Below, in pieces: positions 49,191 through 57,422 of a stretch of 64,000 bases of DNA. The stretch comes from Prevotella sp. E2-28 (GTDB taxonomy: Bacteria; Bacteroidota; Bacteroidia; Bacteroidales; Bacteroidaceae): contig NZ_CP091788.1 of the NCBI RefSeq assembly GCF_022024055.1, positions 930,001 to 994,000 of the forward strand, written 5' to 3'. The first letter of the stretch is position 1; every line of letters starts with the position of its first letter. Made by a program: the position numbers and the translations under genes. Below the pieces are notes generated by a model that made no database searches, was not told the DNA's origin, and was given only the letters and a program-made list of their open reading frames with translations.

Positions 49191-52100
49191 TTACTTGATG
49201 ATAATTTTCCTGACCTTCAGCGTGCCGTCGGCCTGAGGCATACGCACAATGTTGATGCCCTGGCGGAGCGAGTTCTGGCGAATGCCGCTGATGCCGAAGA
49301 TTTCTGACGAGCCGTTGCGCTTTTCGCTGATGGCCTCAATTCCTGCGGGAATCTCCTCGCTGTCGTAGCTCAGACGGAAATTGTCTATCTTGAACCATCC
49401 CTGTCCGTTGCGACCGCCTTCTGCAAATGTCTGTCCGTCAATGTTGATGCCGTTGGTGCGGAAACCAATGGTCATGATGCTGTCGGTGCCTACGCCGAAG
49501 GTTACTGACATGGGGTGCAGCAGGTCGGCGTTGGCATTGCCGTAGAGGTCGGCTGCACATACATGGTCAGCATAGGTCAGTTCGCCTGCGCTGACGGCAT
49601 CGGCAGGCAGGTTGAGTTCGCTGTAGGCTTCAGCTGTACCCCACATCTGCACGCAGTTGTTGGCAAAGATGCGCTGGGTGGTGGTGTTGTCGCCGGCCCA
49701 GTTGTATTGCACCATCACGTCGGCCTGCAGTGTGTAGGTGCCCGGTGGAATGTGGCTGAAGGTCTGGCTCAGTTCTATTTCGGGCATGTTGCTGTTCCAG
49801 ATGCCCCACAGGTGGTCGCCGTCGGTGGGCTGCTTGTTGACCTCTTCGCTGTTTTCGAGTATCACGCTGATGGCATCGCCTTTGTTAATGGCACACCATC
49901 CGCCGTTTAGTGTGGCAGCTTCTTGTCCGTCAACGTAGAGCGTCCAGCCCTTTGGTGCATTCACGGCGCCGTCGCTGGGTGTGCCGCCCTGGTTGCTCAA
50001 GTCTTCAAAGCTGGGGTTCTTGATGATGAAAGTGACGTCGCCCAGGTTGATGGCCGTAGCCTTGAGTTGCTCAATGCCTTCTTCGATTTGCTGGATGAGC
50101 GCCAGCACTTGCTCTTCGTTTGCAGTACCCCATCGGTAGATATCCTCCACCTCCATGAGCAGGTCGCTGAATTCGTAAACACTGGCACTGTTCTGATATA
50201 GCATGACGTTGTTCATGCCCTTATCGTAGGCATCGTACAGCTTTTTGTAGAGTTCAACCGAGTGGCTGGCCTTGGCATACATGTCCTTGAGGGCAAGGAA
50301 TGCCGTGGTAATCTGCTGCAGTGTGCTGCTGTCGTCAACCTTGTTTTGTTTCAGCACTTTTTCCACCTCATTGTAAATGGAGTCCTGCATTTGCTCGTTG
50401 GCCAGTGCTTCAAGGGCATTGGCAAAATGAACGTAGATGGCAATGGCATGGTCTGGCGAGAACTCCACTTTCTCTATGCGGAAGTTATCCACCTTGAACC
50501 AGCCGTCGCCGCCGGCACCGTTGCCAGTATCGCGCAGAGCTGCTGCAATGTCGCCATTGGTGCGCAGTCCGAAGGTCAGCGTGCCGTCATAGACAAATGC
50601 CTCGCAGCTCACGTCCTGCATCAGTCGGTCTGTGACGGGCTCTTCCAGTCCGGCAAAGGTGTACACCTCGTTCTGGTCCAGTCGTGTTTCGTCATATTCG
50701 TAACCGCTGGCAAAATAGGTAGAGTTCAGGTTGCCGAAGATGCGCTGTGTGGTGCGGCGCGAGCCGTTGCCGTTGGCACCCACCATCAGGGCAGCTTTCA
50801 CAATGTATGTACCGTTGTCCAGTCCGCTGATGGTTTGTGAAATCTCATATTCGGGCACGCCGTTGGTCCAGAGTCCGAAAGCCATGTCGCCGTCCTTGGT
50901 CTCGCCTTCAGAGTCGTTGTTGATGCCGTGCCAGGCGGTGATGCCTGCAGCCTGCACCTCTTCGGCGGTGGTCACTTGCTGGCCTTTGATATAGACATTC
51001 CATCCCGTGGGAGGAGCAGCCACGCCAGAAGTCTGGTTGCCGCCCTGCGACGAGAGGTCCTCGAAGCTCATGTTCTGGCCCAGTACGGTCAGGTCGCCCG
51101 AACCCTTGGCAAAGGCTTCCTCGGCAGCCCTCAGCGTGTTGAGAGCCTCGGCCAGGTTGGTACCTTTGGCGTTGAATGCCGTAATGGCACTGGCAATGGC
51201 ATCCTCAAAAGTGGTATTGCTGTTTTCGCCCAGCAGGGCCTGGGCTGCCAGTATCTCCTTGTGCAGGGCGTTGTAAGCGTCGGTGATGGCCTTGGCTGCA
51301 TCAAAGTCCTCGGCTGTGAGTTCTGCCTTCTGATAGTAAGTCAGGGCAGCGTCGATGGCATTCTGGAAACCAGTGCCGAAAGTCTCGTCGGCCAGGTTGT
51401 TGTCTTCAATGCCCTGCAGAATGGTGTAGAGTTGTATCTTCCGGTTGTAGGCCGTCAGGTTCAGAGTGGTGTCAACGAAGGCCCAGTTCTGCGAGATGGT
51501 GGTTAGGGGAATGGGGAAAATGCCGTCATCGTTGATTGTCAGCGGCATGTCGTATTCATCCTTCTCCACATCTCCGTAGTAGTCGGGGTACCAACTGTTT
51601 CCGCTTTCGTTGATAATAGGATATTGGTTGCCGGCATTCAGGTGCAGATAGCCGCCCTCGGTCTGTGAGTTGCCCTGACCATTGCCGGCCTTCAGCTTGT
51701 AGAAACCGGGGTAATCGCCTTCCTCTATGTACCAGTTTGCCTGTGAGGAAAGGTTGGCGTTCAGGTTGTCGCCTCCGTTGATGCCTATATAATAGGTATC
51801 GGTGAAAACTAGTCCTTCTTCGGAAACTTGCTGTTCAATCACAAACGACCACGTGTTGTCTCCGTTGTCAACGGCCTTGAACACGGCCTTCTTGATGTCG
51901 TCCATGTTGAAAGGCATCAGGTAAAAAGCACCGTCCCAGGATGTACGCGTCATGTAGTTAGTCGGATTCGAACGGCTCATCAGTGTGTAGTACTTCCCGT
52001 TTTGCGGGGCTTCTCCTACAGTAGGGAAGTCGATGGCCATTGCCGGCATTGCCGATAGGCAAAGTGCCGACAGCACAAGCTTTGTGTAAAATCTTCTCAT
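49191..52100 (-). CDS. Large secreted protein with duplicated carbohydrate-binding-like module and sorting tail
   Basis: 969 residues from the ATG at 52100 (signal peptide ending near AMPAMA); an in-frame start further upstream overlaps the promoter and is rejected. Two copies of a module of about 200 residues are visible: NMSFEDLSSQGG ... TGWNVYIKGQQV ... TTQRIFGN ... GWFKVDNFRIEKVEF (about 338-545) and NPSFEDLSNQGG ... KGWTLYVDGQEA ... TTQRIFAN ... GWFKIDNFRLSYDSE (about 690-905), each resembling a galactose-binding-like fold. Helical stretches (FIVAR-like) lie before and between them. The C-terminus (FGISGIRQN...KVRKIIIK) is a sorting tail. No catalytic domain recognised; probably a surface glycan-binding or adhesion protein. 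Confidence 0.75.
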   Translation of the reverse strand: MRRFYTKLVLSALCLSAMPAMAIDFPTVGEAPQNGKYYTLMSRSNPTNYMTRTSWDGAFYLMPFNMDDIKKAVFKAVDNGDNTWSFVIEQQVSEEGLVFTDTYYIGINGGDNLNANLSSQANWYIEEGDYPGFYKLKAGNGQGNSQTEGGYLHLNAGNQYPIINESGNSWYPDYYGDVEKDEYDMPLTINDDGIFPIPLTTISQNWAFVDTTLNLTAYNRKIQLYTILQGIEDNNLADETFGTGFQNAIDAALTYYQKAELTAEDFDAAKAITDAYNALHKEILAAQALLGENSNTTFEDAIASAITAFNAKGTNLAEALNTLRAAEEAFAKGSGDLTVLGQNMSFEDLSSQGGNQTSGVAAPPTGWNVYIKGQQVTTAEEVQAAGITAWHGINNDSEGETKDGDMAFGLWTNGVPEYEISQTISGLDNGTYIVKAALMVGANGNGSRRTTQRIFGNLNSTYFASGYEYDETRLDQNEVYTFAGLEEPVTDRLMQDVSCEAFVYDGTLTFGLRTNGDIAAALRDTGNGAGGDGWFKVDNFRIEKVEFSPDHAIAIYVHFANALEALANEQMQDSIYNEVEKVLKQNKVDDSSTLQQITTAFLALKDMYAKASHSVELYKKLYDAYDKGMNNVMLYQNSASVYEFSDLLMEVEDIYRWGTANEEQVLALIQQIEEGIEQLKATAINLGDVTFIIKNPSFEDLSNQGGTPSDGAVNAPKGWTLYVDGQEAATLNGGWCAINKGDAISVILENSEEVNKQPTDGDHLWGIWNSNMPEIELSQTFSHIPPGTYTLQADVMVQYNWAGDNTTTQRIFANNCVQMWGTAEAYSELNLPADAVSAGELTYADHVCAADLYGNANADLLHPMSVTFGVGTDSIMTIGFRTNGINIDGQTFAEGGRNGQGWFKIDNFRLSYDSEEIPAGIEAISEKRNGSSEIFGISGIRQNSLRQGINIVRMPQADGTLKVRKIIIK

Positions 52101-52153
52101 AATAGTAATAGTTAGAAAAAAATATAGTTTAATTAATTGATTGGTAATCGGTG

Positions 52154-52162
52154 GCAAAAGTA
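52154..52162 (-). promoter_or_regulatory. -7 box of the large secreted-protein gene
   Basis: Minus-strand TACTTTTGC (52162-52154), about 54 nt before the ATG at 52100. Confidence 0.55.
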
Positions 52163-52536
52163 CAATTATTTTTTCAAACAAACAAGTTTTTTGGGAAAAT
52201 AATTTTATGTGTCATACTACCGAGCCGTGGTAGTCATGCTCTCGCTCTCGTAGCATTGTAGCACCAATGCGTTCGCGCACAGCTATCGTTTGTTGGTATA
52301 GAATTAGTGGCATTAAAACTACCCTTAAAAACAAGTATTACGTGTCAAAATACTATAAAATTGGTCAAAAACCGCATTTAATCCTTCAAAATAAGTATTT
52401 TTTTGTAGAAAAAACATACCTTTGCATCCGAAATTTATATCATTATAGTCAACAACACCCATTTTCACGAAATGGGACATCGTTTTCCTGCTATGGGACA
52501 TCTTTTTTTCTGCTTTGCTGTATCTTTGCGGTCGAT
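52163..52536 (+). promoter_or_regulatory. Intergenic region with two plus-strand promoters and a direct repeat
   Basis: No gene here. Two -7 boxes face right: TACCTTTGC (52417-52425) and TATCTTTGC (52521-52529). Between them ATGGGACATC occurs twice (52472-52481, 52493-52502), 21 bp apart, close to two helical turns, as expected for side-by-side regulator binding just upstream of the second promoter. A short hairpin CTACC-N7-GGTAG lies near 52217-52233. Confidence 0.5.
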
Positions 52537-53091
52537 ATGGCAACAAATAGAATTAAAATGATGATAGTTTCGGATGATGCCAACTGGCGATTAGGGGAAC
52601 TTGTAACCCTCAGTTGGAATTATAAAGTAATAAAAAAGAATGGCGAGAATCATTACGCCTATTATGCCACCTCACATTATATGTGTATCCGCGAGGCAAC
52701 CGACGGGCAGTGTGGCATCTTGGTGAAGGTCCTTGGTAAGATTCCTATGGATCGCATCACGCTTGTGAACGGGGAACCGTTTTGCAATGACGAACGCGAA
52801 GATCTGTTTATGGGCAGGCGTTACTACAGTTTTCCATTCCCGACGGAGAACGCTTTAAAGGAAGTTTTAGAGATTATTAGTTCGAACAAAGCCCTTCAGG
52901 GCAGGTTCAAGGCTGAATCTATAAGATTGAATCCAGCTTCCAGTTTCTGGGTTCGCGAGACCGCATGCTCTTTCCTGAAGAAGAGGCTACAATACTATGA
53001 TGCCGCTTCCGGACAGCTCTGCAAGGGCACCGACGATACCGTGCACTACCGTCTGTCGATAGCTTACTTCAACAAGAACGAAAAAGCATAA
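52537..53091 (+). CDS. Protein of unknown function, first gene of a three-gene operon
   Basis: 184 residues if started at the ATG at 52537; ATGs at 52558 or 52561 are equally possible because the -7 box ends at 52529. I do not recognise a family. The sequence is mixed alpha/beta with no signal peptide or membrane helix (VSDDANWRLGELVTLSWNYKV, HYMCIREATDGQCGILVKVLG), so probably cytoplasmic. Followed after 25 bp by a small membrane protein and then a TPR/AraC lipoprotein, suggesting a shared signalling role. Confidence 0.65.
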   Translation: MATNRIKMMIVSDDANWRLGELVTLSWNYKVIKKNGENHYAYYATSHYMCIREATDGQCGILVKVLGKIPMDRITLVNGEPFCNDEREDLFMGRRYYSFPFPTENALKEVLEIISSNKALQGRFKAESIRLNPASSFWVRETACSFLKKRLQYYDAASGQLCKGTDDTVHYRLSIAYFNKNEKA

Positions 53092-53116
53092 TTTTACAAA
53101 CGAAATCAAAACAATA

Positions 53117-53305
53117 ATGCGTATGGATATGACACTAATCTTTACCGTAGCGACAGCCGCCACCTTCATTGTGGTGATGCTCGCGCTCATAGGTATCATT
53201 ATATACCAGCGTTGGCGCATTGACGACCAGAACGTCTTCATAGAACGCTTCATTCATCAGAACGAAGAGCAGCGCAAGAAGATGAGGAAAGCAGGAATCA
53301 TATAA
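53117..53305 (+). CDS. Small single-pass membrane protein
   Basis: 62 residues: one strong transmembrane helix (LIFTVATAATFIVVMLALIG, about 7-28), then a charged helical tail (IERFIHQNEEQRKKMRK). It sits 25 bp after the unknown gene and 3 bp before the TPR lipoprotein gene, so it is translated as part of the operon. It could partner the membrane-anchored regulator; no family recognised. Confidence 0.65.
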   Translation: MRMDMTLIFTVATAATFIVVMLALIGIIIYQRWRIDDQNVFIERFIHQNEEQRKKMRKAGII

Positions 53306-53308
53306 TAA

Positions 53309-54904
53309 ATGAAGCATCGAATATACATCATATTATTATGCGCCGTGCTGACCATGATGGCAGCCTGCACTCATTGCAGCGAAAAGAATGACGATGAGAG
53401 CAGCGAGGCAATGGCCGACTATCAGCGCGCACTTGCCTACGACCAAGGGTGGCAGATGAAGTTGGCCGAGCATTACTACAGGAAGGCTTATCAAGGTTTC
53501 GCACAAGAACCTGCACAAGATTGGTATCACTACACCGATGCGGGTTATCGCTGGGCCTGCCTGCGCTTCAGACGGGGCGACACCGAGGGGGCACTGAATA
53601 CCATCACCGAACTGCTGGCCTTAGCAAAGGGAAACAAGGAATTTCCAAAAAGAATAGAGTCTGCCTTGCTGATGCTCATGTCTGAAGTTCAGTTGCAACT
53701 GCATCAGTACGACGAGGCAAAACGCACGGGACAGGAAGCCTACAAGACAATAGAGCAAGATACCGACAATGGGAAACGAAGAGGATGGGATATGGCCTGG
53801 GCTTGTATGTGCATATCCGATATTTACCAGGCATCAGAAGATTATAAAGGCGCATTAGCATGGCTTGACCGTTGCGCGCAAGGGCTTGCCCGCGCCGAGC
53901 AACAGCATAATGACTCGCTGGTGATTGAGGAATGGAAAGGCCATGTTGCCCTGAAACGGGCATTGTATCTATTAAAAACGGGTCACGCTAACGAAGCCCA
54001 AACCACTTATGCCGCCATCCCCCGTAGCCGTCTGATGGAGCCCATAGGCTACACCGAGGCGGCCAACTACCTGATGGCGGCTGGTCGTTACGACGAGGCT
54101 GCTGGATGGTATGAACGCATCGACAGCACCTATCTGGCTACCGACGGCGCCAAGATGACTTTCGACAATATCGCAACCCGCCTCTCTCCCCGCTACACGG
54201 CCTACCGGAAGGCTGGGCGCAATGCCGATGCACAGGTACTTGCCGACAGTGTCAGCGCTGCCATCGACTCTGCTCTCGCCTGGCAGAAGCAAAACGATGC
54301 CGCCGAGTTGGCAATCATCTACCAGACACAAGAAAAGGAGCTGGCACTGAACGAGGCAAAAAGCGAAACTCGCATCCATCGTATTCTGCTTGGTGCTGCC
54401 ATTCTTGTCATTCTGCTCATAGGTTACCTATTCTGGCGTGCGCGAAAATATAATAAGGTATTGCTTGAGAAGAATCGCCGCCTGCTTGCTGAAATTGAAA
54501 AGTGCGAACACGAGGAGCAGCAGACCATTAAATTGCTGAAAGCAGAGCCGGAGGATGTACTCACTGCCGAGCAGCAACTCTTCTGTCGTATCTGCGACCT
54601 CATGGATGGTCCCGGCCATATCTATACCGATACAGGTATGGATCGTAAACGCCTTGCCCAGCTCCTTGGTACCAATGAGCATTACGTAAGCGATGCTATC
54701 AGTGCCTGTGCCGATGGTAAAAGCGTAAACATCTTCCTCAATGACTACCGTCTGCGCTATGCTGCCCATCTGCTGGCAACCACGAATGACTCTGTTGCCC
54801 TTATTGCCGAGTCCTCTGGCTTCTCCCGCAGTTCATTCTACCGAATCTTCTGCGATGCCTACGGCATGTCGCCTTCGGATTATAGAAAGGTCGCAAAAAA
54901 ATAA
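53309..54904 (+). CDS. TPR lipoprotein with transmembrane helix and AraC-type HTH
   Basis: 531 residues. Possible lipobox MAAC with Cys20. Helical TPR-like repeats fill about 35-340 (ADYQRALAYDQGWQMKLAEHYYRKA, AANYLMAAGRYDEAAGWYERI). A transmembrane helix (about 359-377, ILLGAAILVILLIGYLFW) and short coiled coil lead to an AraC/XylS HTH (about 425-531: RKRLAQLLGTNEHYVSDAI, VALIAESSGFSRSSFYRIF). This makes a one-component transmembrane regulator: periplasmic TPR sensor, cytoplasmic DNA-binding domain. Related in plan to the protein at 26914 but with a different HTH type. Confidence 0.85.
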   Translation: MKHRIYIILLCAVLTMMAACTHCSEKNDDESSEAMADYQRALAYDQGWQMKLAEHYYRKAYQGFAQEPAQDWYHYTDAGYRWACLRFRRGDTEGALNTITELLALAKGNKEFPKRIESALLMLMSEVQLQLHQYDEAKRTGQEAYKTIEQDTDNGKRRGWDMAWACMCISDIYQASEDYKGALAWLDRCAQGLARAEQQHNDSLVIEEWKGHVALKRALYLLKTGHANEAQTTYAAIPRSRLMEPIGYTEAANYLMAAGRYDEAAGWYERIDSTYLATDGAKMTFDNIATRLSPRYTAYRKAGRNADAQVLADSVSAAIDSALAWQKQNDAAELAIIYQTQEKELALNEAKSETRIHRILLGAAILVILLIGYLFWRARKYNKVLLEKNRRLLAEIEKCEHEEQQTIKLLKAEPEDVLTAEQQLFCRICDLMDGPGHIYTDTGMDRKRLAQLLGTNEHYVSDAISACADGKSVNIFLNDYRLRYAAHLLATTNDSVALIAESSGFSRSSFYRIFCDAYGMSPSDYRKVAKK

Positions 54905-54925
54905 AAAATCCTCATTCCATCGGTG

Positions 54926-54963
54926 AAAAAGGTGTCTGGTTGTCGCATCCCAGACACCTTTTT
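54926..54963 (+). terminator. Terminator of the three-gene operon
   Basis: GGTGTCTGG (54931-54939) pairs with CCAGACACC (54950-54958), flanked by A-run and T-run; 10-nt loop. Confidence 0.85.
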
Positions 54964-55064
54964 CATGTTTTGATATCTTTTCGTGTCCGCACGCGTAATC
55001 GGTTTCATGTTTTTTTTGCATCAACAGGGTAGATGAAAGTGCTAAATATGCTACCTGTTGTTTT

Positions 55065-55152
55065 ATGACTATAGTCGAAAGATAGTATGACTTATGTCGT
55101 AACATATTATGACTTTAGCCATAAGATTATACGACATATGTCGAAAGATGTT
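55065..55152 (+). repeat. Four 22-bp iteron-like repeats upstream of the VapE gene
   Basis: Four units start at 55065, 55087, 55109 and 55131, exactly 22 bp apart. Each has a palindromic core: GACTATAGTC, GACTTATGTC, GACTTTAGCC, GACATATGTC (starting 55067, 55089, 55111, 55133), followed by a variable A/T-rich half. The exact two-turn period puts all cores on one face of the helix. Likely operator or replication-type iterons for a protein of this module. Confidence 0.75.
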
Positions 55153-55272
55153 AATAAGGCTGTTTATGACAAATAAGTTTCGGGTTTTGATGATGTGATT
55201 TGGCACTATAGAACATGGCGATTTCAGGGGCATTTTGTGGTGAAAAGCTTAAAAAACAGCTTCGAGATTTGC

Positions 55273-55281
55273 TATCTTTGC
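55273..55281 (+). promoter_or_regulatory. -7 box of the VapE gene
   Basis: TATCTTTGC, 17 nt before the ATG at 55299. The repeat array ends about 120 bp upstream. Confidence 0.6.
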
Positions 55282-55298
55282 AACAAAAACAGAAGGAT

Positions 55299-56582
55299 AT
55301 GATGAATCTGATTATGACAATTTTGGAAAAGTTGGGATGGCGTTCGGTGAAGGCTGTCCGGGAAAAGAGTGAGAAGGCTCGGCTGAGTGAAAGATTGGGT
55401 GGGAAGAATCGCTATGAAGAGCGGCAACAGACGTTGTTGAGGCCTATTCGTGACATGGCGGAATTCGTGGCGGAGAATTATGAGTTTCGCCATAATGTGG
55501 TGCGTGATGTCTATGAGTATCGGCATAAGGGTGAGGATGGTAGCAAGTCGTGGCGGATGGTGGATCGCAGGCAGCTGAACTCCATCAACTGTGAGGTGCA
55601 GGATGATGGCGAGATTTTTTGCCTGTCGAGCTTTGTGAAGCAGCGCATAGAGAGTCAGTTGGCGGTGGATGATCATCCTATACGTGCTTATCTGGACCGG
55701 GTGCGTGGGCATTGGGACGGCACAACGGATTATGTGGGTGAGCTGGTACGTCGCATCAATGGTTCTGAATATTGTGACAGGATGGTGCGAAAGTGGCTTC
55801 GTGCCGTGGTGATGCAGTGGCTGGGCGGAGATGCCGACCATGCTAATGCGGTGATGCTCCTGTTGGTGAGCAGTAGGCAGGGTGTGCACAAGAGTACGTT
55901 TCTGCGTGCGCTGATGCCACCAGAGATTGCCGACTACTACACGGATGATTTCTCGCTGTCGGCAAAGGGTAATGCTTATAGGAAAATGGTGGAGTTTGGC
56001 TTGGTGAATATCGATGAGTTCGATAAGATTCCGTATAAGAAGATGCCTGAACTGAAGTCTATGATGCAGACGCTGAAGCCCAGTTTTATTGGTGCTTACA
56101 AGATGAACTTCAATCAGTTGCCTCGTGTGGCTTCGTTTGTGGGTACCAGTAATGAGCTTCATTTGCTGACCGACCGTACAGGGTCGCGCCGGTTCCTGGT
56201 GCTGGAACCTGAGGGCGTCATCCCTGTGGAGAACATAAACCACGATCAGCTTTATGCGCAGTTGCTCGATGAGGTAGAGCGTCAGCATCTGCCACATTAT
56301 TTCTCGAAGGAGGATGAGGCTGAAATGGAGCGGGTGAACCGCAAGTATTATGTGACGAACGAGGTGGAACAGTTGTTTCTGACTTATTACGCCGTGCCAA
56401 CGGACGGAAGTCAGGGGGTGTATATGGAAGGGCGTGAATTGATTCGTGAGTTAACAAAACTGTCGCGGAAGACGATGACGGGCGTCACGCTTAATCAGTT
56501 TGGACGCTATATGACTCGCCTGAACGTGCCGAGGGTGAGAAAACATGATACGGATGGGTATATGGTGAGAGTGAAGAATTGA
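55299..56582 (+). CDS. VapE (virulence-associated E) family P-loop ATPase
   Basis: 427 residues from the ATG at 55299; the frame is open from 55215 but the -7 box lies inside that extension. The core matches VapE/phage primase-helicase-type ATPases: Walker A-like SSRQGVHKST (about 191-200, final Gly replaced by His), Walker B LVNIDEFDK (about 235-243), and sensor region FVGTSNELHLLTDRTGSRRFL, which is highly typical of the family. The C-terminal part (RELTKLSRKTMTGVTLNQFG) resembles DUF3874. No primase domain is attached. In Bacteroidota such genes often sit beside an HU-like gene, as here, and are thought to come from phages or satellites. Confidence 0.88.
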   Translation: MMNLIMTILEKLGWRSVKAVREKSEKARLSERLGGKNRYEERQQTLLRPIRDMAEFVAENYEFRHNVVRDVYEYRHKGEDGSKSWRMVDRRQLNSINCEVQDDGEIFCLSSFVKQRIESQLAVDDHPIRAYLDRVRGHWDGTTDYVGELVRRINGSEYCDRMVRKWLRAVVMQWLGGDADHANAVMLLLVSSRQGVHKSTFLRALMPPEIADYYTDDFSLSAKGNAYRKMVEFGLVNIDEFDKIPYKKMPELKSMMQTLKPSFIGAYKMNFNQLPRVASFVGTSNELHLLTDRTGSRRFLVLEPEGVIPVENINHDQLYAQLLDEVERQHLPHYFSKEDEAEMERVNRKYYVTNEVEQLFLTYYAVPTDGSQGVYMEGRELIRELTKLSRKTMTGVTLNQFGRYMTRLNVPRVRKHDTDGYMVRVKN

Positions 56583-56610
56583 AAAGGTGAAAGGGTGAAA
56601 AGGTGAAAAA
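56581..56610 (+). repeat. 8-bp TGAAAAGG repeat at the VapE stop codon
   Basis: Units TGAAAAGG, TGAAAGGG, TGAAAAGG, TGAAAAAA run from 56580. The first TGA is the stop codon of the VapE gene. Similar arrays follow corA and pepD. Confidence 0.7.
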
Positions 56611-56669
56611 ATGCTCCGCAGTTCTTGGCCCTTGTATAGGGTATTTCAGGGAATAAGCGGAGCATTTTT
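56606..56669. terminator. Shared terminator between VapE and HU-like genes
   Basis: AAAAATGCTCCGC (about 56607-56619) pairs with GCGGAGCATTTTT (56657-56669) over 13 bp with a 37-nt loop; A/T runs on both sides suit both converging transcripts. Confidence 0.7.
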
Positions 56670-56698
56670 GTATTTCTGATGAGCCTTGAATTAGGGCA

Positions 56699-57358
56699 TT
56701 ATTCTTTCCCGAATCGGCGATAGATGATGGTGTTGCCCTCCTTCTGGGCGGTATATTTCGGAAACTCTTCGTTGATAAGCAGGTTGAGCCATTTCTGTGC
56801 TGCATAGCTGGAGAGATGGAGCAACGTCTGGAAGGTGCGACGCGTGATGAAATGATGTTCTGCCAAGTAGGCATTGAGAGCGTTGACAATTTCTTGGCGC
56901 TCATACACCTTTGAGCGGCCTACCACACCACGCCCGTTACTGTTTGCAGTAGATGTGTCGCTTTTCAGTTTGGTGATGAGACTCTTGTCTGGTATGAACG
57001 AGACCCCCGTTACCTCAACATTGCGAGCCGTAATCTTCTCAGGATCCGTGAAGTGAGCCTTCGTGGGCGTACCCTCCTCGTCGGTAGTGCTCTTCAGTCC
57101 CACCTTCATCTGGAAAGTACCGATGCCATCAATGCGGAACCGCTTATTGTTCTTCAGCTGTTCTATGATCTCATCCTTAAGAATTTCGAGTGCCGAACTC
57201 ATGGCCGTCGTGTTGAATGATTCATGAAGTTTCACGTGGTCAAGGAACGCCTTCGTGTTCATAGTCCCATCAGGCTGGTGCCTCACCTGATACGTCGTAT
57301 TTCCATCGCTGTCAGGCAGAGGATTAGCAAATATACAGTATTTTATTTTGTGTGTCAT
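56699..57358 (-). CDS. HU/IHF-like DNA-binding protein with C-terminal winged-helix-like region
   Basis: 219 residues. Residues about 10-125 match the Bacteroidota HU-related family: ALEILKDEIIEQLKNNKRFRIDGIGTFQMKVG, then PEKITARNVEVTGVSFIPDKSLI. After a short polar linker (STANSNGRG) a C-terminal region (ERQEIVNALNAYLAEHHFITRRTFQTLLHL) looks like a helix-turn-helix domain. Probably binds and bends DNA. It converges with the VapE gene and shares its terminator. A palindrome overlaps its upstream promoter region, which could allow self-control. Confidence 0.85.
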   Translation of the reverse strand: MTHKIKYCIFANPLPDSDGNTTYQVRHQPDGTMNTKAFLDHVKLHESFNTTAMSSALEILKDEIIEQLKNNKRFRIDGIGTFQMKVGLKSTTDEEGTPTKAHFTDPEKITARNVEVTGVSFIPDKSLITKLKSDTSTANSNGRGVVGRSKVYERQEIVNALNAYLAEHHFITRRTFQTLLHLSSYAAQKWLNLLINEEFPKYTAQKEGNTIIYRRFGKE

Positions 57359-57379
57359 TTCTCAAAATTTTCATTTGGC

Positions 57380-57422
57380 GCAAAGGTACAAAAAAATCCG
57401 CATAATCATCGCGATTATGCGG
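57380..57422 (-). promoter_or_regulatory. Promoter of the HU-like gene with upstream palindrome
   Basis: Minus-strand -7 box TACCTTTGC (57388-57380), about 22 nt before the ATG. Perfect 10-bp arms CCGCATAATC (57398-57407) and GATTATGCGG (57413-57422) lie where the -33 region would be; on the minus strand they are followed by seven Ts, so they could be an operator or a terminator for upstream transcription. Confidence 0.6.

Noticed and set aside
52267..52536. Longer start for the unknown protein at 52537
   Set aside because: The extension covers two -7 boxes and a direct repeat, and its translation is low-quality text.
55065..55152. 22-bp repeats considered as a CRISPR array
   Set aside because: There are no unique spacers between conserved repeats, the units are contiguous and imperfect, and no cas gene is near.
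55215..55298. Longer start for VapE
   Set aside because: A -7 box at 55273-55281 lies inside it; the ATG at 55299 fits the promoter.
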